Part shown: positions 5,415-6,180 of the stretch, piece after piece
Position numbering within the stretch: the first letter of the stretch is position 1
Layout of the letters: each line of letters starts with the position of its first letter
Source of the DNA: Candidatus Omnitrophota bacterium
GTDB lineage: Bacteria; Omnitrophota; Gorgyraeia; Gygaellales; Profunditerraquicolaceae
DNA: 6,180 nt
Direction of reading: 5' to 3'
Assembly (NCBI GenBank): GCA_028717985.1
Contig: JAQUMS010000085.1
Coordinates: 1 to 6,180 of the forward strand
Notes under the pieces: generated by a model
What the model was told of the DNA's origin: nothing
The model's database searches: none
The model's input: only the letters and a program-made list of their open reading frames with translations
Translations under genes and position numbers: made by a program

Positions 5415-6180
5415 TTATATTTCATTGCACAATGTAACTCTGTTCCTGCCCCGCTCTTTTGACTTATACAACGCTTCATCCGCGGCTTTGATAAGTTCAT
5501 CTTTTGTTTTGGCGAAATCCGGAAAAGACGCGACCCCAAAACTGGCGGTGATCTTAAGGGACAGGTCCCTCGGCAAAAACGTAAAAGAGGCAACCGACTG
5601 CTGCATCCTCCGGGCAATAACACCGCCTTCTTTCAAATCAACCTCCGGCATAATAATAACAAATTCTTCCCCGCCGTACCGGGCGAACATATCAGTCATT
5701 CGTATATTCCCGAAAATTATTTTAGCGAAATCACGCAAAACCTGATCCCCGACCTGATGCCCGTAGGTGTCGTTAATATTCTTAAAATGGTCAAGATCCG
5801 CCATGATCAAACACAATACCCGCTGAGTCCTGTAATGCATGCCGACCGCAAGCTCATATTCCAGCCGATGTTCAAAAAACCGCCGGGTATGCGTATTCGT
5901 AAGCCCGTCCAAAACCCCTGCTTCGAATAATTTGGCGTTATCAATGACCGCGGCGAGATGAAACGCGATCACACTCAACAATTCCAGTTCAAGGGAATTA
6001 AATTCCTCTCCTGAACGCTTGGGGCCTAAGGCCAGCAGCGCGACCAGCCGTTCGTTTGAAACAAAAGGAATATACAACACCAGGCCCGACTCAATCAAAA
6101 CAGAAGCGGTATCCTGATTACATTTACAGGCAGTCATTGTCTCGCGTATACGTGACGCCTCAAGGAGTACTGGCTTCTTT
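5415..6180 (-). CDS. GAF-GGDEF diguanylate cyclase (partial, 5' end outside the window)
   Basis: The frame is open to the window edge; the ATG at 6137 is internal because 14 more in-frame codons precede it. GGDEF domains make cyclic di-GMP from two GTP. The first ~85 visible residues look like the end of a GAF sensor domain: YIPFVSNERLVALLALGPKR, then a helix SLELELLSVIAFHLAAVIDN, then a linker. The GGDEF domain starts at DGLTNTHTRRFFEHRL and has the metal- and substrate-binding segment MADLDHFKNINDTYGHQVGD. The active-site loop is GGEEF at 5675-5661. An RMTD motif (5702-5691), five residues upstream, fits the RxxD I-site for product inhibition. The late motif ITASFGVASF and the ADEALYKSKERGRN helix are intact, so the enzyme should be active. 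It ends with TAA 23 bases before the PilZ gene. The GAF ligand and any further N-terminal domains are not visible. Confidence 0.92.
   Translation of the reverse strand, partial: KKPVLLEASRIRETMTACKCNQDTASVLIESGLVLYIPFVSNERLVALLALGPKRSGEEFNSLELELLSVIAFHLAAVIDNAKLFEAGVLDGLTNTHTRRFFEHRLEYELAVGMHYRTQRVLCLIMADLDHFKNINDTYGHQVGDQVLRDFAKIIFGNIRMTDMFARYGGEEFVIIMPEVDLKEGGVIARRMQQSVASFTFLPRDLSLKITASFGVASFPDFAKTKDELIKAADEALYKSKERGRNRVTLCNEI

Noticed and set aside
5326..5745. Plus-strand open frame of 139 codons over the GGDEF-PilZ junction
   Set aside because: It is antisense to two confidently identified domains and has no recognisable protein features.

Overview
All genes in this window lie on the minus strand, so transcription runs from high to low coordinates. 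Moderate GC content, clear Shine-Dalgarno sites, an AsmA-type envelope protein and two exported proteins point to a diderm (Gram-negative-type) bacterium. The PilZ protein with a helical C-terminal tail and the GAF-GGDEF protein resemble those of uncultured lineages such as Omnitrophota. That placement is a family impression, not something the sequence proves.

Layout in the direction of transcription: (1) 6180-5415, the 3' part of a GAF-GGDEF diguanylate cyclase with an intact GGEEF active site and an RxxD inhibition site; its 5' end is outside the window. (2) 5391-4909, a PilZ-domain protein 23 nt downstream, so probably the same operon. Together they form a c-di-GMP maker/receiver pair. (3) 4873-4746, a promoter-like site, then a hairpin followed by eight Ts, then a strong ribosome binding site. 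(4) 4745-4023, an unrecognised secreted protein of 240 aa. (5) 3993-2197, a CstA-family membrane transporter whose frame is interrupted once by an in-frame TAG at 2601-2599. The frame is otherwise open and conserved to a normal C-terminus. (6) 2172-2028, a second promoter-like site followed by a second hairpin-T8 element. (7) 2027-981, a second unrecognised secreted protein of 348 aa. (8) 937-873, one strong terminator and one weak one. (9) 867-838, a third promoter with a perfect TATAAT. (10) 750-719, a 13-bp perfect inverted repeat just upstream of a ribosome binding site. (11) 706-1, the N-terminal part of an AsmA-family protein, which runs off the window.

Two things stand out. First, both secreted-protein genes have a sigma70-like promoter, a leader of about 100 nt and a terminator-like hairpin ending in T8 placed 24-38 nt before the start codon, with no visible promoter between hairpin and gene. 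This suggests transcription attenuation, or readthrough from shared terminators. Second, cstA carries a lone in-frame amber codon, while the five confirmed gene ends in the window use TAA (four) or TGA (one). No CRISPR array, tRNA, rRNA or mobile element is visible. I see no known riboswitch class, and the plus-strand open frames all look like shadows of minus-strand genes.
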